Part shown: positions 9,581-18,345 of the stretch, piece after piece
Position numbering within the stretch: position 1 is the first letter of the stretch
Layout of the letters: every line of letters begins with the position of its first letter
Source of the DNA: Saccharopolyspora shandongensis
Lineage (GTDB): Bacteria; Actinomycetota; Actinomycetes; Mycobacteriales; Pseudonocardiaceae
Length of the DNA stretch: 64,000 bases
Direction: 5' to 3'
NCBI RefSeq assembly: GCF_900106995.1
Contig: NZ_FNOK01000026.1
Location: 1-64,000 of the forward strand
Notes under the pieces: model-generated
Told to the model about the DNA's origin: nothing
Database searches by the model: none
What the model saw: the letters and a program-made list of their open reading frames with translations, nothing else
Translations under genes and position numbers: made by a program

Positions 9581-10531
9581 TCAGGGCAGCGCCGCGCCGC
9601 GGGCCGTGATCCAGAGCCGGTACCACTCCTCGTGCGTGAGGTCGGGTCCCCGCTGCGCCGCGTCGCGGCAGGCGCGGATCCGTGCCGGCTTCGCGCTGCC
9701 GATGACCGGCGCGATCCCCGCCGGGTGGCGTTGCAGCCACCACAGCACGATCGTCTCCGGCGTCGTGCCCTTCTCATCCGCCAGGGCCGCGACGAGCTCC
9801 GCCGTCGCCCGCTCGGTCGGCGTTTCCTGACCGCCGGTGAACCGGCCGCGCGCGAGCGGGCCCCAGGCCTGCAGGGAGATGCCGTTCGCCCGGCAGTGCT
9901 CGATCGTGCCCAGCGGGAAGCCGATCGCCGCGGCTTCGGCGGTGTTCACCAGCACCCCGGCTTCGCACCAGTCGCGCCGGTGCAGGCTCATCTCCAGCTG
10001 GTTGGCGACCAGCGGAACGCCGAGGTGCGCCTGCAGCTGCGCGATCTGGGCCGCGCTCATGTTCGACACCCCGAAGCGCCGCACGAGGCCCTGCTCGTGC
10101 AGCGACATGAGCGCCTTGGCAACGTCCTCCGGGTCGGCCAGCGGGTCGGGCCGGTGCAGCAGAAGCACGTCGATCACGTCGGTGCGCAACCGGGCGAGGC
10201 TCTCCTCCACCCGCCGGAGGATGCTGTCCCCGCGCAGGTCGTAGATCCCGGGCCGGTCGCCCTCGGCCTGCCGGATGCCGCACTTGGTCTGCAGCACGAC
10301 GCGTTCGCGCAGCCCGGGCGTGCGGGCCAGCACCTCGCCGAACGCCGCCTCGGCCTTGCCGCGCCGGTAGATGTCGGCGTGGTCGAACGTCGTGATGCCG
10401 ATCTCCAGCGCCGCCTGGATCGCCGCCTCGGCCGCGTCGATGTCGGCCGCGGCGAGGGGTTCGGCGTCCCAGCTCCCGCCGAGCCCCATGCACCCGTACA
10501 GCACGCGATCCGCGCTCGTCTCCGTCGTCAC
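9581..10531 (-). CDS. Aldo/keto reductase
   Basis: A 316-residue NADPH-dependent TIM-barrel oxidoreductase. The catalytic tetrad is visible: Asp in TTFDHADIY, Tyr in the same block, Lys in LQTKCG and His in LLLHRPDP. It belongs to the YdhF-like subgroup. The GTG start at 10531 has an AAAGGA site upstream. It runs away from the PEBP-SRPBCC gene on the same strand after a 129-bp gap and may be independent. Substrate unknown. Confidence 0.88.
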   Translation of the reverse strand: MTTETSADRVLYGCMGLGGSWDAEPLAAADIDAAEAAIQAALEIGITTFDHADIYRRGKAEAAFGEVLARTPGLRERVVLQTKCGIRQAEGDRPGIYDLRGDSILRRVEESLARLRTDVIDVLLLHRPDPLADPEDVAKALMSLHEQGLVRRFGVSNMSAAQIAQLQAHLGVPLVANQLEMSLHRRDWCEAGVLVNTAEAAAIGFPLGTIEHCRANGISLQAWGPLARGRFTGGQETPTERATAELVAALADEKGTTPETIVLWWLQRHPAGIAPVIGSAKPARIRACRDAAQRGPDLTHEEWYRLWITARGAALP

Positions 10532-10660
10532 CGGGCCATCCTTTCACGGAGGTCACTGCGCCAGGCCGAGGCCACGAATGTCCACAGAGGACAATGAGTC
10601 CCGGAGAGTGCGGAATGCCATCCGCGCGCGGCGCCGAATCGGCTCGTCGAGCTTCCCGCC

Positions 10661-11704
10661 TCAGCGGGTCCCGGCGGCGTCCGGCCGGGCGGCGGTTCGC
10701 CGGCGGACGGTGCGCTCGAGGATCCCGAGGGTGGCCTTGAGGGCGGACTCGGGGACCACCGGGAAGACGAGGCGCTCCTTCCACTCCTCGTCGATCTCCG
10801 ACCAGTCGTAGTAGGAGGTGACGAGGGTGCCGCCCTCGGTCGGCTCCAGCCGGTAGCCGTAGACGTGGCGGGCATGCGGCCGGATCCGGCCTTCGACGGT
10901 CCAGGCGATCTCCTCGTCCGGGATGAGGTTGGTGATGACGACCTCGACGTCGTACTTGCCCAGCGGAAGATCCCCGAGGGCGTCCCGATCCATGTGGACC
11001 AGGAACCGGTCGCCAGGCTGCTCGACCCGCTCCCCTTCGGCGTCCATGAGCATCCCCGACGCGTCGATGTCCGCGTGGCCCTTCGGGTCGGTCAGGACCG
11101 CGAAGATGTCCCCGGCGAGGGCGGGGATGAGCCGGGAAACCTCGATCCGTTCGACGACTTCGGCCGCGCCCGGCGTTTCCGCCGTGCCGATCAGGGTGGC
11201 GCGACCGAGGGTGTGCGAGGCCATGGTGAACACCAGGAAGGCCGGCGTGCTGCCGGCCGGGACCGCGATGTCTTCGACGTCCAGCGCGTGGACGGTGATG
11301 AGGTAGCGGTGCCGACCATGCCCGGCGGGCGGGGCGCCGCCCACGAAGCGGGTGACACGAGCGTCGTTGGGCAGCTGGAACGCCGGCCCGGGAAGCCCCG
11401 ATCCGGCGTCGTCGCCGGCACCCTCCGGCAACGATGTCACCGTCGCGGGGATGTTGGCGACGGCCCAGTGCCAGAACCCGGACATCGTCGGCGCGTCGGG
11501 GTCGTAGACGGTGACGGCGTAGCTCTTCGTGCCCAGCGGGGCGCCGCTCCAGGACAGCTGAGGACTGACGTCCCCGCCTCCGCGCACGCCGAAGATGCCG
11601 GACAGCTGCGCGGCCTGCAGCGGCCGCTCGTCCTGCACGCTGGTGCTGGTGACGGTGAAGCTCGGCACTTCGGGCAGGCGAGCGTAGGGGTCGTTCGCGC
11701 TCAT
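10661..11704 (-). CDS. PEBP-family (YbhB/YbcL-like) protein fused to an SRPBCC domain
   Basis: A 347-residue two-domain protein. Residues ~10-180 match bacterial phosphatidylethanolamine-binding (Raf kinase inhibitor-like) proteins: SPQLSW, YAVTVYDPDAPT with the DPDxP ligand loop, GFWHWAVANIP and GGAPPAGHGRHRY. Residues ~190-335 match START/SRPBCC polyketide-cyclase-like proteins: VSRLIPALAGDIFAVLTDP, then EGRIRPHARHVYGYRLEPTEGGT. Both folds bind small hydrophobic ligands. I do not know of a described function for the fused form. An ATG at 11704 behind AGAGGA was preferred over the adjacent GTG at 11707. It diverges from a GntR regulator that may control it. Confidence 0.85.
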   Translation of the reverse strand: MSANDPYARLPEVPSFTVTSTSVQDERPLQAAQLSGIFGVRGGGDVSPQLSWSGAPLGTKSYAVTVYDPDAPTMSGFWHWAVANIPATVTSLPEGAGDDAGSGLPGPAFQLPNDARVTRFVGGAPPAGHGRHRYLITVHALDVEDIAVPAGSTPAFLVFTMASHTLGRATLIGTAETPGAAEVVERIEVSRLIPALAGDIFAVLTDPKGHADIDASGMLMDAEGERVEQPGDRFLVHMDRDALGDLPLGKYDVEVVITNLIPDEEIAWTVEGRIRPHARHVYGYRLEPTEGGTLVTSYYDWSEIDEEWKERLVFPVVPESALKATLGILERTVRRRTAARPDAAGTR

Positions 11705-11782
11705 CACGTCGTCCTCTCAGGCCTTGCCGCGGGAGCGACGGAGCCCGCAGCGTCACTCGGGTCAACACCGTCGCCTCAGATC

Positions 11783-11820
11783 GACGATAGCAAGAATAAT
11801 CGATTTTCAACTGGATCGTC
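11783..11820. promoter_or_regulatory. Candidate operator/promoter in the PEBP-SRPBCC / GntR divergent gap
   Basis: An AT-rich island in otherwise GC-rich sequence. Arms GACGAT (11783-11788) and ATCGTC (11815-11820) form an inverted repeat around AATAATCGATTTTCAA. A TATGCT at 11821-11826 sits where a -10 box would make the GntR mRNA nearly leaderless (start at 11833). The arms are short, so the operator call is tentative. Confidence 0.35.
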
Positions 11821-11832
11821 TATGCTGATGCG

Positions 11833-12537
11833 ATGCCCCGGGCGACTCCCACCTCGACCTCGTCGGGAAAGCAGATGCTCTCCGAGCAGGTCTACGCGCA
11901 CCTGCGGGACGCGATCATGCGCGGGGACTTCGCCCCCGGCGAGGCCCTGAAACCGCAGGACCTCGCCGCGGAACAGGGCGTGAGCCTGGCCGTCGTGCGC
12001 GAGGCGCTCGTGCGGGTGGTCGGCGAGGGCCTCGCCGATCGGCTGCCCAACCGCGGCTTCGCCGTCCCGGCCTTCTCCGACCGCCGCTGGCAGGAGATCG
12101 CGGAGGCCCGCCGGACCATCGAACCGCTCGTGCTGCGCATGTCCATCGAGCGCGGCGACGTCGACTGGGAGGCCCGGGTACGAGCCGCCCACCACCGCCT
12201 GAGCCGCACCCCGGTGTTCGCGCCGGAGGAGGGCGAGTACGTCAGCAGCGCGTGGTCCGAGGCGCACCGGGTCTTCCACCGCACTTTGTTGGAGGGGTGC
12301 GGCAACCCCGTCCTGCTGGAGACCTTCGACCGGTTGTGGTCCGCGAGCGAGCTGGCTCGCCGCTGGTCGGCGCAGCGCACCCCCGACCGGGACCACGTCG
12401 GCGAGCACCGCCGGCTGGAGGAGGCGGCACTGGCCCGCGACGCGGACGCCGCGGCCGAGGCACTGGCCCAGCACCTCACCCTGACCTCGGCCGGGCTGAC
12501 CGGCCGCACTCACCAGGAACCCGCAGCAGAAGCCTGA
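11833..12537 (+). CDS. GntR-family transcriptional regulator, FadR/FCD subfamily
   Basis: A 234-residue repressor-type regulator. The N-terminal winged helix reads QVYAHLRDAIMRGDFAPGE then GVSLAVVREAL, and the C-terminal all-helical FCD ligand domain carries metal-binding histidine candidates (AHRVFH, HVGEH, AQHL). The ATG at 11833 is 7 bp after a TATGCT -10-like box, suggesting a leaderless message. It diverges from the PEBP-SRPBCC gene and lies 267 bp upstream of the zinc dehydrogenase on the same strand, so either could be its target. FCD regulators usually bind carboxylic acids; the effector is unknown. Confidence 0.87.
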   Translation: MPRATPTSTSSGKQMLSEQVYAHLRDAIMRGDFAPGEALKPQDLAAEQGVSLAVVREALVRVVGEGLADRLPNRGFAVPAFSDRRWQEIAEARRTIEPLVLRMSIERGDVDWEARVRAAHHRLSRTPVFAPEEGEYVSSAWSEAHRVFHRTLLEGCGNPVLLETFDRLWSASELARRWSAQRTPDRDHVGEHRRLEEAALARDADAAAEALAQHLTLTSAGLTGRTHQEPAAEA

Positions 12538-12804
12538 TCCGCCTCATCGACCTGGCCCACGAGCCCGCCGGGGCGACAGCGCCGAACCTGGCGGTTTTCC
12601 CTGGGGCAGGACGAGATGCCGGGCGCACTCCGCCGGAGCCGAGGTACGCGTCATACCGCGCGATGAAGGTCGCCATCCTTCCGTTTCCGCGCCCATGGCG
12701 GCCGACGCGCGCACCTAACGCCGCGGCCGGGCTCGGCGCCCCTTCCGCACTTCGCGCATCCTCGGGATGGCGTCCCCAATCTCCCGCAGAGCGAGGAATC
12801 CGCG

Positions 12805-13863
12805 ATGAGAGCAGCACGCTTCCACGGCCGTGGCGACATCCGCATCGACGACGTGCCGGAACCCGCGACCCGCCCCGGCACCGTCAAGGTGGCCGTCGAG
12901 TGGTGCGGGATCTGCGGCACCGACCTGCACGAATACCTCGAAGGCCCGATCTTCGCGCCGCGCGCGGGCGCCCCGCACCCGCTCACCGGCGAAACAGTGC
13001 CCCTCACGCTCGGCCACGAATTCGCCGGCGTCGTCAGCGAGCTCGGCGACGGCGTGCGCGACCTGCGGGTAGGCGACCGCGTCGCCGTCGAGCCGTACCT
13101 GGTGTGCGGGCGGTGCGATCCCTGCCTGCAGGGCCGGTACAACGTCTGCCGCAGCCTGGGCTTCGTCGGGCTTTCCGGCGGGGGCGGCGGGTTCTCGCAG
13201 TTCGTCGTCGCCGAACGCCGCTGGATCCACCCGCTCGGCGAGCTCGGCACCGACGTCGGGGCGCTCGTCGAGCCGCTGGCGGTCGCCCACCACGCGGTGC
13301 GGCTCTCCGGCGCCCGCCCTGGGCACACCGCCGCGGTCTTCGGGGCGGGCCCCATCGGCCTGATGACCACGGCCGCACTGCGGGCGGCAGGCGTCGAGCG
13401 GGTGATCGCCGTGGAACCGGCGGAGGTGCGCAAGACGAAGGCGCAAGCCGCGGGTGCCGAGCACGTACTCGATCCGTCCACAGTGGATGTCACGGCCGCC
13501 GTGCTGGAGCTGACCGGGGGCCGCGGCGCCGACGTGACGTTCGAATGCGCCGGGGTCGACGCCGTGCTGAAGTCGGCGATCCGCGCCACGCGCGCGGGCG
13601 GCACCTGCGTGAACGTCGCGATCTGGGGCCACGAGGCCGCCGTCGCGATGAACGACCTGGTGTTCGGCGAGATCAACCTCGTCGGCAGCCTCGCCTACGC
13701 CGACGACCACCCCGCGACCATCGAGATGATCGCCGCCGGCCTGGTCGACCCGTTCCAGTTCATCACCGGCCGCATCGGCCTCGACGAGATCGTGGCGAAG
13801 GGGTTCGACGAGCTCGTCGGCAACAAGGAGGCCAACGTCAAGATCCTCGTCCGGCCGGAATGA
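12805..13863 (+). CDS. Zinc-dependent alcohol dehydrogenase, 2,3-butanediol dehydrogenase type
   Basis: A 352-residue medium-chain dehydrogenase. Catalytic zinc ligands are Cys in WCGICGTDLHEY and His/Glu in GHEFAG. The structural zinc is held by the four-cysteine block CGRCDPCLQGRYNVC. The NAD(P) Rossmann motif is GAGPIGL. The LHEYLEGP insert and overall layout match actinobacterial (R,R)-butanediol/sorbitol-type dehydrogenases. GCGAGGA precedes the ATG. The GntR regulator immediately upstream may regulate it. Confidence 0.88.
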   Translation: MRAARFHGRGDIRIDDVPEPATRPGTVKVAVEWCGICGTDLHEYLEGPIFAPRAGAPHPLTGETVPLTLGHEFAGVVSELGDGVRDLRVGDRVAVEPYLVCGRCDPCLQGRYNVCRSLGFVGLSGGGGGFSQFVVAERRWIHPLGELGTDVGALVEPLAVAHHAVRLSGARPGHTAAVFGAGPIGLMTTAALRAAGVERVIAVEPAEVRKTKAQAAGAEHVLDPSTVDVTAAVLELTGGRGADVTFECAGVDAVLKSAIRATRAGGTCVNVAIWGHEAAVAMNDLVFGEINLVGSLAYADDHPATIEMIAAGLVDPFQFITGRIGLDEIVAKGFDELVGNKEANVKILVRPE

Positions 13864-13869
13864 CCCGGG

Positions 13870-14550
13870 CTAGTAGTCCAGGGCCGCGAACCAGTCGCCC
13901 CGGCCCCGGGGCGTGAGGTCGAGGAGGTGCCAGACCGGGCTGAGCAGGTCGATGCCGCGCTGGTCGATGTCGTCGGCCAGCCGCGGGTGCGCCGAGTAGA
14001 AGTGGCGGACCGCTCCGCTGCCGTCGCGGGTGAACACCGACACCGTCGAATCCTGGTTGCCGTCCGCGTCCTCGCTGCCGAGGTCGTACTTGAACGTGCT
14101 GGCCCCGGCGCTGAGCAGGCGCAGGTTCGTCCACTGCCGGTGCCGGGCGTACGCGCGCAGGTCCGACAGGCCGGCGGCGGCCACGACCGCGAAGTCGGCG
14201 TTCTGCGCGACGTGGCGGGCGACGCCGTTGAAGCCGTCGATCCACATCGTGCACATGGGGCACGGCTCGGTCTGCCGCTTGCCGTACATCAGGTGGTAGA
14301 TCACCAGGTCGCGGCCGGGCCCGGTGAACAGTTCGCCCAGCCGCACGGTCCGCACGGGCTCGTCGCCCGCATCGAGGTCCGCGGGGCCTTCCTCGAACTC
14401 GTAGTCGTCGACGACCGGCCCCGGCGGCAGCGTGCGGCGCAGGTCGGCGACCCGTTCGCGCTGGCGCATCAGCTCGATCTCGGCCTGGCGCAGTTCCTCG
14501 CGGGCGCTGGTGTACTCGGCCGGTTCCGCGGCGAGGTTGGTGTGGCGCAT
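13870..14550 (-). CDS. DUF899 family thioredoxin-like protein
   Basis: A 226-residue DUF899 protein. An N-terminal helical region (REELRQAEIELMRQRERVADLRR) leads into a thioredoxin-like core with CPMC in the position of the redox CxxC, then WIDGFNG. It ends in the family-typical WHLLDLTPRGRG. The ATG at 14550 has CGGGAG upstream; longer in-frame starts lack support. No substrate is known for the family. It converges with the dehydrogenase 7 bp away. Confidence 0.85.
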   Translation of the reverse strand: MRHTNLAAEPAEYTSAREELRQAEIELMRQRERVADLRRTLPPGPVVDDYEFEEGPADLDAGDEPVRTVRLGELFTGPGRDLVIYHLMYGKRQTEPCPMCTMWIDGFNGVARHVAQNADFAVVAAAGLSDLRAYARHRQWTNLRLLSAGASTFKYDLGSEDADGNQDSTVSVFTRDGSGAVRHFYSAHPRLADDIDQRGIDLLSPVWHLLDLTPRGRGDWFAALDY

Positions 14551-14822
14551 CGCTGACTCCCGGACCATCGGCGGTAGTTGCCCCGCCATTGTCCGCTGCT
14601 CGCGGCGAGGTGGCCAAGTGCGCTCCTGCGGCGCCAAAATCCATCCAATGTGGACATTCGCGGGATCCCGGCGGTTCGGGGATGGTGGCGGAACGGATGC
14701 CGAACGAACGCTGAACACCTGGCGAAGGGATACCGCTGATGGCATGAATCCGGCGGACAACTTTGCTCCGGCGAGATCTCATAGGTTCGGGTGCGGACCC
14801 ACGACGCGATCGCCGCAGCGGG

Positions 14823-15308
14823 ATGAGGATGGACGAGCAGACCACGACGACCAGGACGAGCACCGCCGAGCGGGTCGGCGACCTGCTCACCTCGTGGGTC
14901 GACCGGCTTCCCGCCCGGCTGCGCCGGGTGCTGTCCCGCGAACTCGTCGGGTTCCTGGTGCTGGGCGGGTTCACGTTCCTGATCGACCTCGGGATCCTGG
15001 CGGCGCTGCGCGCCTGGACCGCGCTGCCGCTGCCGGCCGCCGTGACCGTGGCGTACGTGGCCGCCTTCGGGCTGAACTTCGTGCTCAACCGCACGGTCAA
15101 CTTCCGGTCGCACGCCCCGGTCGGCGGCCAGGTCCTCCGCTACGCGGTGGTGATCGCCTGCGACTACCTGCTCACGATGGGCGTGACCACGGGGGTTTCG
15201 GCGCTGGGCGTCGACTTCCGGTTGTCCCGGATGGCCGCCGGGGCGTGCGTCGCGGCGTTCACCTACACCGCATCGCGGTGGTGGGTGTTCCGGGAGAGGT
15301 CCGGCTGA
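14823..15308 (+). CDS. GtrA family membrane protein
   Basis: A ~161-residue GtrA/DPMS-type protein with four predicted membrane helices, starting around LVGFLVLGGFTFLIDLGILA and ending with a TASRWWVF block typical of the family. GtrA proteins act with glycosyltransferases in polysaccharide or teichoic acid decoration, probably by flipping polyprenyl-phosphate sugars. No glycosyltransferase lies beside it here. The start is ambiguous between ATG 14823 and ATG 14829; neither has a strong ribosome site. Confidence 0.85.
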   Translation: MRMDEQTTTTRTSTAERVGDLLTSWVDRLPARLRRVLSRELVGFLVLGGFTFLIDLGILAALRAWTALPLPAAVTVAYVAAFGLNFVLNRTVNFRSHAPVGGQVLRYAVVIACDYLLTMGVTTGVSALGVDFRLSRMAAGACVAAFTYTASRWWVFRERSG

Positions 15309-15335
15309 ACCGCGCCCCTTGGCATACTGGGCGGG

Positions 15336-15731
15336 GTGTCCCGCAAACTGCTGATCTTGCCGGTCGTGGCAGGACTCCTCGTCGGCGCGGTGCTGTTCGG
15401 CGCGCTGGTCTTCCTCGGCCCCTCGATCACCTTGCGCGAAGCGGTGCTGCACGAGGAATCCTCCCAGGATTCCGGCGTCACCTACGAGTACTCGGGTTCC
15501 CAGTGGGCGAGCGAGCTCTACCTGGTTCGGGTCACCCGGTTGACCGGCACCGGGTACGAGCTGCGGATCGGACCGGGCGCGGCCGACCACTACTACCCGG
15601 TGCGGCTGCGGTTCGGCTCCGATGAGCCGCGGATCCGGTCCGTCGAGTGGCGACCCGACGAGGTCGCGGTGACCTTGGACTCGGGCGACTCCGTCCACGT
15701 GCCGGCGGACAACTTCCGCAGCGTCCGCTAG
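15336..15731 (+). CDS. Small membrane-anchored hypothetical protein
   Basis: 131 residues. An N-terminal hydrophobic helix (LLILPVVAGLLVGAVLFGAL) is followed by an extracytoplasmic beta-rich domain with no recognisable family. A CATACT box at 15323 placed about 8 bp before the GTG start could give a leaderless transcript. It follows gtrA after 27 bp on the same strand. Function unknown. Confidence 0.65.
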   Translation: MSRKLLILPVVAGLLVGAVLFGALVFLGPSITLREAVLHEESSQDSGVTYEYSGSQWASELYLVRVTRLTGTGYELRIGPGAADHYYPVRLRFGSDEPRIRSVEWRPDEVAVTLDSGDSVHVPADNFRSVR

Positions 15732-15787
15732 AGCGCCCGCTCGCGAACTTGTTCGCGCAGTGGCACGTCTGCGCTGCCTGGCGCGGA

Positions 15788-15834
15788 GTGAACGGACCGA
15801 TCGCCCCGATAGACGAGGCGAACAGGCCGTTCGC
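15788..15834. repeat. 47-bp hairpin repeat, copy 1
   Basis: Starts GTGAACGGACCGATCG and ends GAACAGGCCGTTCGC, giving an imperfect stem with a ~15-nt loop. The same element, with a perfect 16-bp stem, occurs at 63219-63265. Here it sits between the convergent genes ending at 15731 and 15889, where it could serve as a bidirectional terminator. Confidence 0.7.
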
Positions 15835-15888
15835 TTCTTCTCTCGCAAAGCACAAGCCCGCGCTGCCACGCCGCATCCGGAACAGCCG

Positions 15889-17076
15889 CTAGCTGGCCGG
15901 TTCCGCCCGGCGCCCCAGCGCGCGCATCGCGAGCGCCCCGAGGATCGGGCCCGGCGCGAGGACGAGGAAGGCGAAGCGCCAGCCGACGAGCTCCGAGAGC
16001 ACCGGCACGAGGTTGATCGTGACCACCGTCAGCAGGAAGCCGATCGCGGTCTGCGCGGTCAGCGCCGTGCCGATGTAGCGGGAGTCGGCGACCTCGCTGA
16101 GCGCCGTGGAGAACACGCCGGAGTCCGCGATCACCGCCGCGCCCCAGATCGCGAGCAGCACCAGGAGCAGCGGCCACGACGCGCCGAACACCAGCGGGGA
16201 CAGCAGGCAGCACGCGCCGCTGACGACCAGCGCCGCCCCGGCCGCGGGAGCCCGCCCGAAGCGGTCGGCGGCCCAGCCGCCGAGCAGGCAGCCGACGACA
16301 CCGGCGACGCCGATGGCCGCGAACGAGACCAGGCCGACGGTCGCCTCCCCGCTCCCGGTGCTCGCGGCCACGAACGACGGCAGCCACGTCCACAGCGCGT
16401 ACAGCTCCCACATGTGGCCGAAGTAGCCGAGGTTGGCCAGCCTCGGCCCGCGCTCCCGGAACATCTCGAGCGCGTACCGGGGCCGGTGGCTCGCGCCGCC
16501 GCGGGACAGGTGCGGTCCCGGCCGCACGAACGCCGCCGCCAGCACCGCCGCCCCGACTCCGATGACGGCCGCGGTGATGAGCACGCCCTGCCACGGCAGG
16601 CCGTCGAGGCCCTTGATCAGGTGCGGCAGCGCGGAGCCGACGGTGAGCGCGCCGATGAGCACGCCGAGCGCGAACCCGCGCCCGGCGGCGCCGAACCACG
16701 AGGCCATCAGCTTCATGCCGACCGGGTAGACCCCGGCGAGGAAGAAGCCCGCGCACAGCCGGCAGAGCACCGCCGGGCCGAAGCCGTCGGCGAACAGCGG
16801 GACGGCGGCGGTCGCGGCCGCCGCTCCGAGCGCGGAACAGGCGGCCACCCGCTGCGGCGGGAAGCGGTCTGGCAGGTTGAAAGCGGCGGACACGACGGCC
16901 CCGGCGACGAACCCGACCTGCACCGATGCGGTCAGCCAGACGGCCTGCACGTCGCTGATGCGCCACGCCTCGCGCAGCGCGGGCACCACGGCGGAGGCGG
17001 AGAACCACATCGCCATGGCGAGGACCTGCACGGCGGCGATCAGCCCGAGCTGGACGTACCGGTTACCACTTGCCAT
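15889..17076 (-). CDS. MFS transporter
   Basis: 395 residues with about 12 membrane helices and the MFS inter-helix motif GGWAADRFGR in the second half. The first half resembles CynX/nitrate-type or sugar-phosphate MFS proteins (MWFSASAVVPALREAW). The ribosome site before the ATG at 17076 is weak. It lies downstream of the metallophore-like operon on the same strand, separated by 135 bp with a probable terminator, so it is likely separate. Substrate unknown. Confidence 0.85.
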   Translation of the reverse strand: MASGNRYVQLGLIAAVQVLAMAMWFSASAVVPALREAWRISDVQAVWLTASVQVGFVAGAVVSAAFNLPDRFPPQRVAACSALGAAAATAAVPLFADGFGPAVLCRLCAGFFLAGVYPVGMKLMASWFGAAGRGFALGVLIGALTVGSALPHLIKGLDGLPWQGVLITAAVIGVGAAVLAAAFVRPGPHLSRGGASHRPRYALEMFRERGPRLANLGYFGHMWELYALWTWLPSFVAASTGSGEATVGLVSFAAIGVAGVVGCLLGGWAADRFGRAPAAGAALVVSGACCLLSPLVFGASWPLLLVLLAIWGAAVIADSGVFSTALSEVADSRYIGTALTAQTAIGFLLTVVTINLVPVLSELVGWRFAFLVLAPGPILGALAMRALGRRAEPAS

Positions 17077-17137
17077 TCAACAGCCGCTTTCCGAAAAGCT
17101 CCCGCATTACTCGGGCGCACGACCACCACACGAGTCC

Positions 17138-17160
17138 GGCCCGCACCTCGTTCGCGGGCC
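17138..17160 (-). terminator. Candidate terminator of the 24643-17212 operon
   Basis: GGCCCGC (17138-17144) and GCGGGCC (17154-17160) form a 7-bp stem with a 9-nt loop about 50 nt past the last operon stop. There is no U-run, as is usual in actinobacteria. Confidence 0.45.
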
Positions 17161-17211
17161 GTCGCATACTTCCACAGCCGGGTGCCCGCGGTCACGCGGA
17201 TGTGAGGCCGC

Positions 17212-18345
17212 TCAGCTGTAGGCGGTGGGCTCGGGCGGCTCGCCGGTGAGGTAGTGGGCGCCGAGTTCACGGGCCTTGTAGACCACCGGGTCGTGCAACG
17301 TCAGGGTACGGGCATTCCGCCAGAACCGGTCGAATCCGAAGGAGCCGGCCGTGGCCCTCGCGCCGAGGAACTCGAAGATCCCGGCCGTCGTCTCGTTGGC
17401 GGTCCTGGTGGCGACGATCTTCGCCGCGGAGATCGTCGCGGCCGCCGCGCCGCGCTGCTCCGCGGTCAGCTCGGCGCCCCGATCCGCCGCGTCCTGCAGC
17501 GCGGCCGTGCCGTGGTCGGCGAGCAGCCCGGCCGCCCGGACACCCGCGACCAGCTCGCCGTAGCCCGCCAGGACGTACGGGTCTTCTGCCGCGGCGGCCG
17601 CGCCGCTGAGCAGCCAGGGCCGGGCGCGCCGGCGGGTGTAGTCGGCGGCCTCCGCGAGCGCGCCTTCGGCGATCGCCACGCAGATCTGGGCGAGGATCGC
17701 CTGGAACGCCAGCGATGTCAGGGAGATCCGGACATCGCCGCTCGGCGGCGAGCCCAGGATGTCGGCCGCGTCGATGAGCACGTCGTCGAAGACGATGCTG
17801 CCGCTGGCCGACAGGCGTTGCCCGATGTTGTCCCAGTCGTCGGGGTGGCCGATGCCGGGCGCGCGGGCGTCCACCAGGAAGGTGCGGATCTCGCCGCTGC
17901 CGTCCGGCGCGCTCGCGACCAGGCGGTCCGCGACGGCGGCACCGGTGACGAACGTCCGCCGGCCGTTGACCAGGAATCCTCCGTCCACAGTGGTCATGCT
18001 CAGCCCGGCGTCTGCCGGGTTGGGCGGGCTGCTCACGCCCGCCCAGAACAACCCCTGCTCGGCGGTTCGCCGCCGCATCCGCGCGGCCGCCTCGGGGTTC
18101 CCGAACAGCCCGGCGCGCCACAGGTGCAGATAGTGGTACCCGAGCAGGTGCCCGATGGACGGATCGGCCGCCGCCACGATCCTGGTCACCGCGTGCGTGG
18201 TCACGTGGTCGTCCGGCGGGATGACGAGCAGCCCCGCCCCGCGGAGCAGTTCGACCTCTTCGACCGGCCGCCGGTTCGCGCGGTCCCGGTCGGCGGCGTC
18301 GGCCCGCAGCCGATCGGCGACCGCCTTCGCACTAGCCAGATCCAT
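17212..18345 (-). CDS. Acyl-CoA dehydrogenase-fold flavin monooxygenase (DszC/SfnB-like)
   Basis: 377 residues with the acyl-CoA dehydrogenase fold: N-terminal helical domain, central segment SMTTVDGGFLVNGRRTFVTG, and C-terminal helical bundle. The features (ASIGHLLGYHYLH-like stretch, WDNIGQRLSASGSIVFDDV, lack of the acyl-CoA dehydrogenase catalytic Glu region) fit the DszC/SfnB group. Members use reduced FMN and O2 to oxidise S or N atoms rather than dehydrogenating CoA esters. The ATG at 18345 has GAGGAGA upstream and overlaps the end of the MFS gene by 14 bp, so it is the last gene of the operon. In this setting it may N- or S-oxidise a small amino-acid-derived metabolite. Confidence 0.82.
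   Translation of the reverse strand: MDLASAKAVADRLRADAADRDRANRRPVEEVELLRGAGLLVIPPDDHVTTHAVTRIVAAADPSIGHLLGYHYLHLWRAGLFGNPEAAARMRRRTAEQGLFWAGVSSPPNPADAGLSMTTVDGGFLVNGRRTFVTGAAVADRLVASAPDGSGEIRTFLVDARAPGIGHPDDWDNIGQRLSASGSIVFDDVLIDAADILGSPPSGDVRISLTSLAFQAILAQICVAIAEGALAEAADYTRRRARPWLLSGAAAAAEDPYVLAGYGELVAGVRAAGLLADHGTAALQDAADRGAELTAEQRGAAAATISAAKIVATRTANETTAGIFEFLGARATAGSFGFDRFWRNARTLTLHDPVVYKARELGAHYLTGEPPEPTAYS

Noticed and set aside
9774..11810. 678-codon minus-strand open frame spanning the aldo/keto reductase and PEBP-SRPBCC genes
   Set aside because: Arg/Pro/Ala-rich shadow frame running through two well-supported genes and their gap; no domain.
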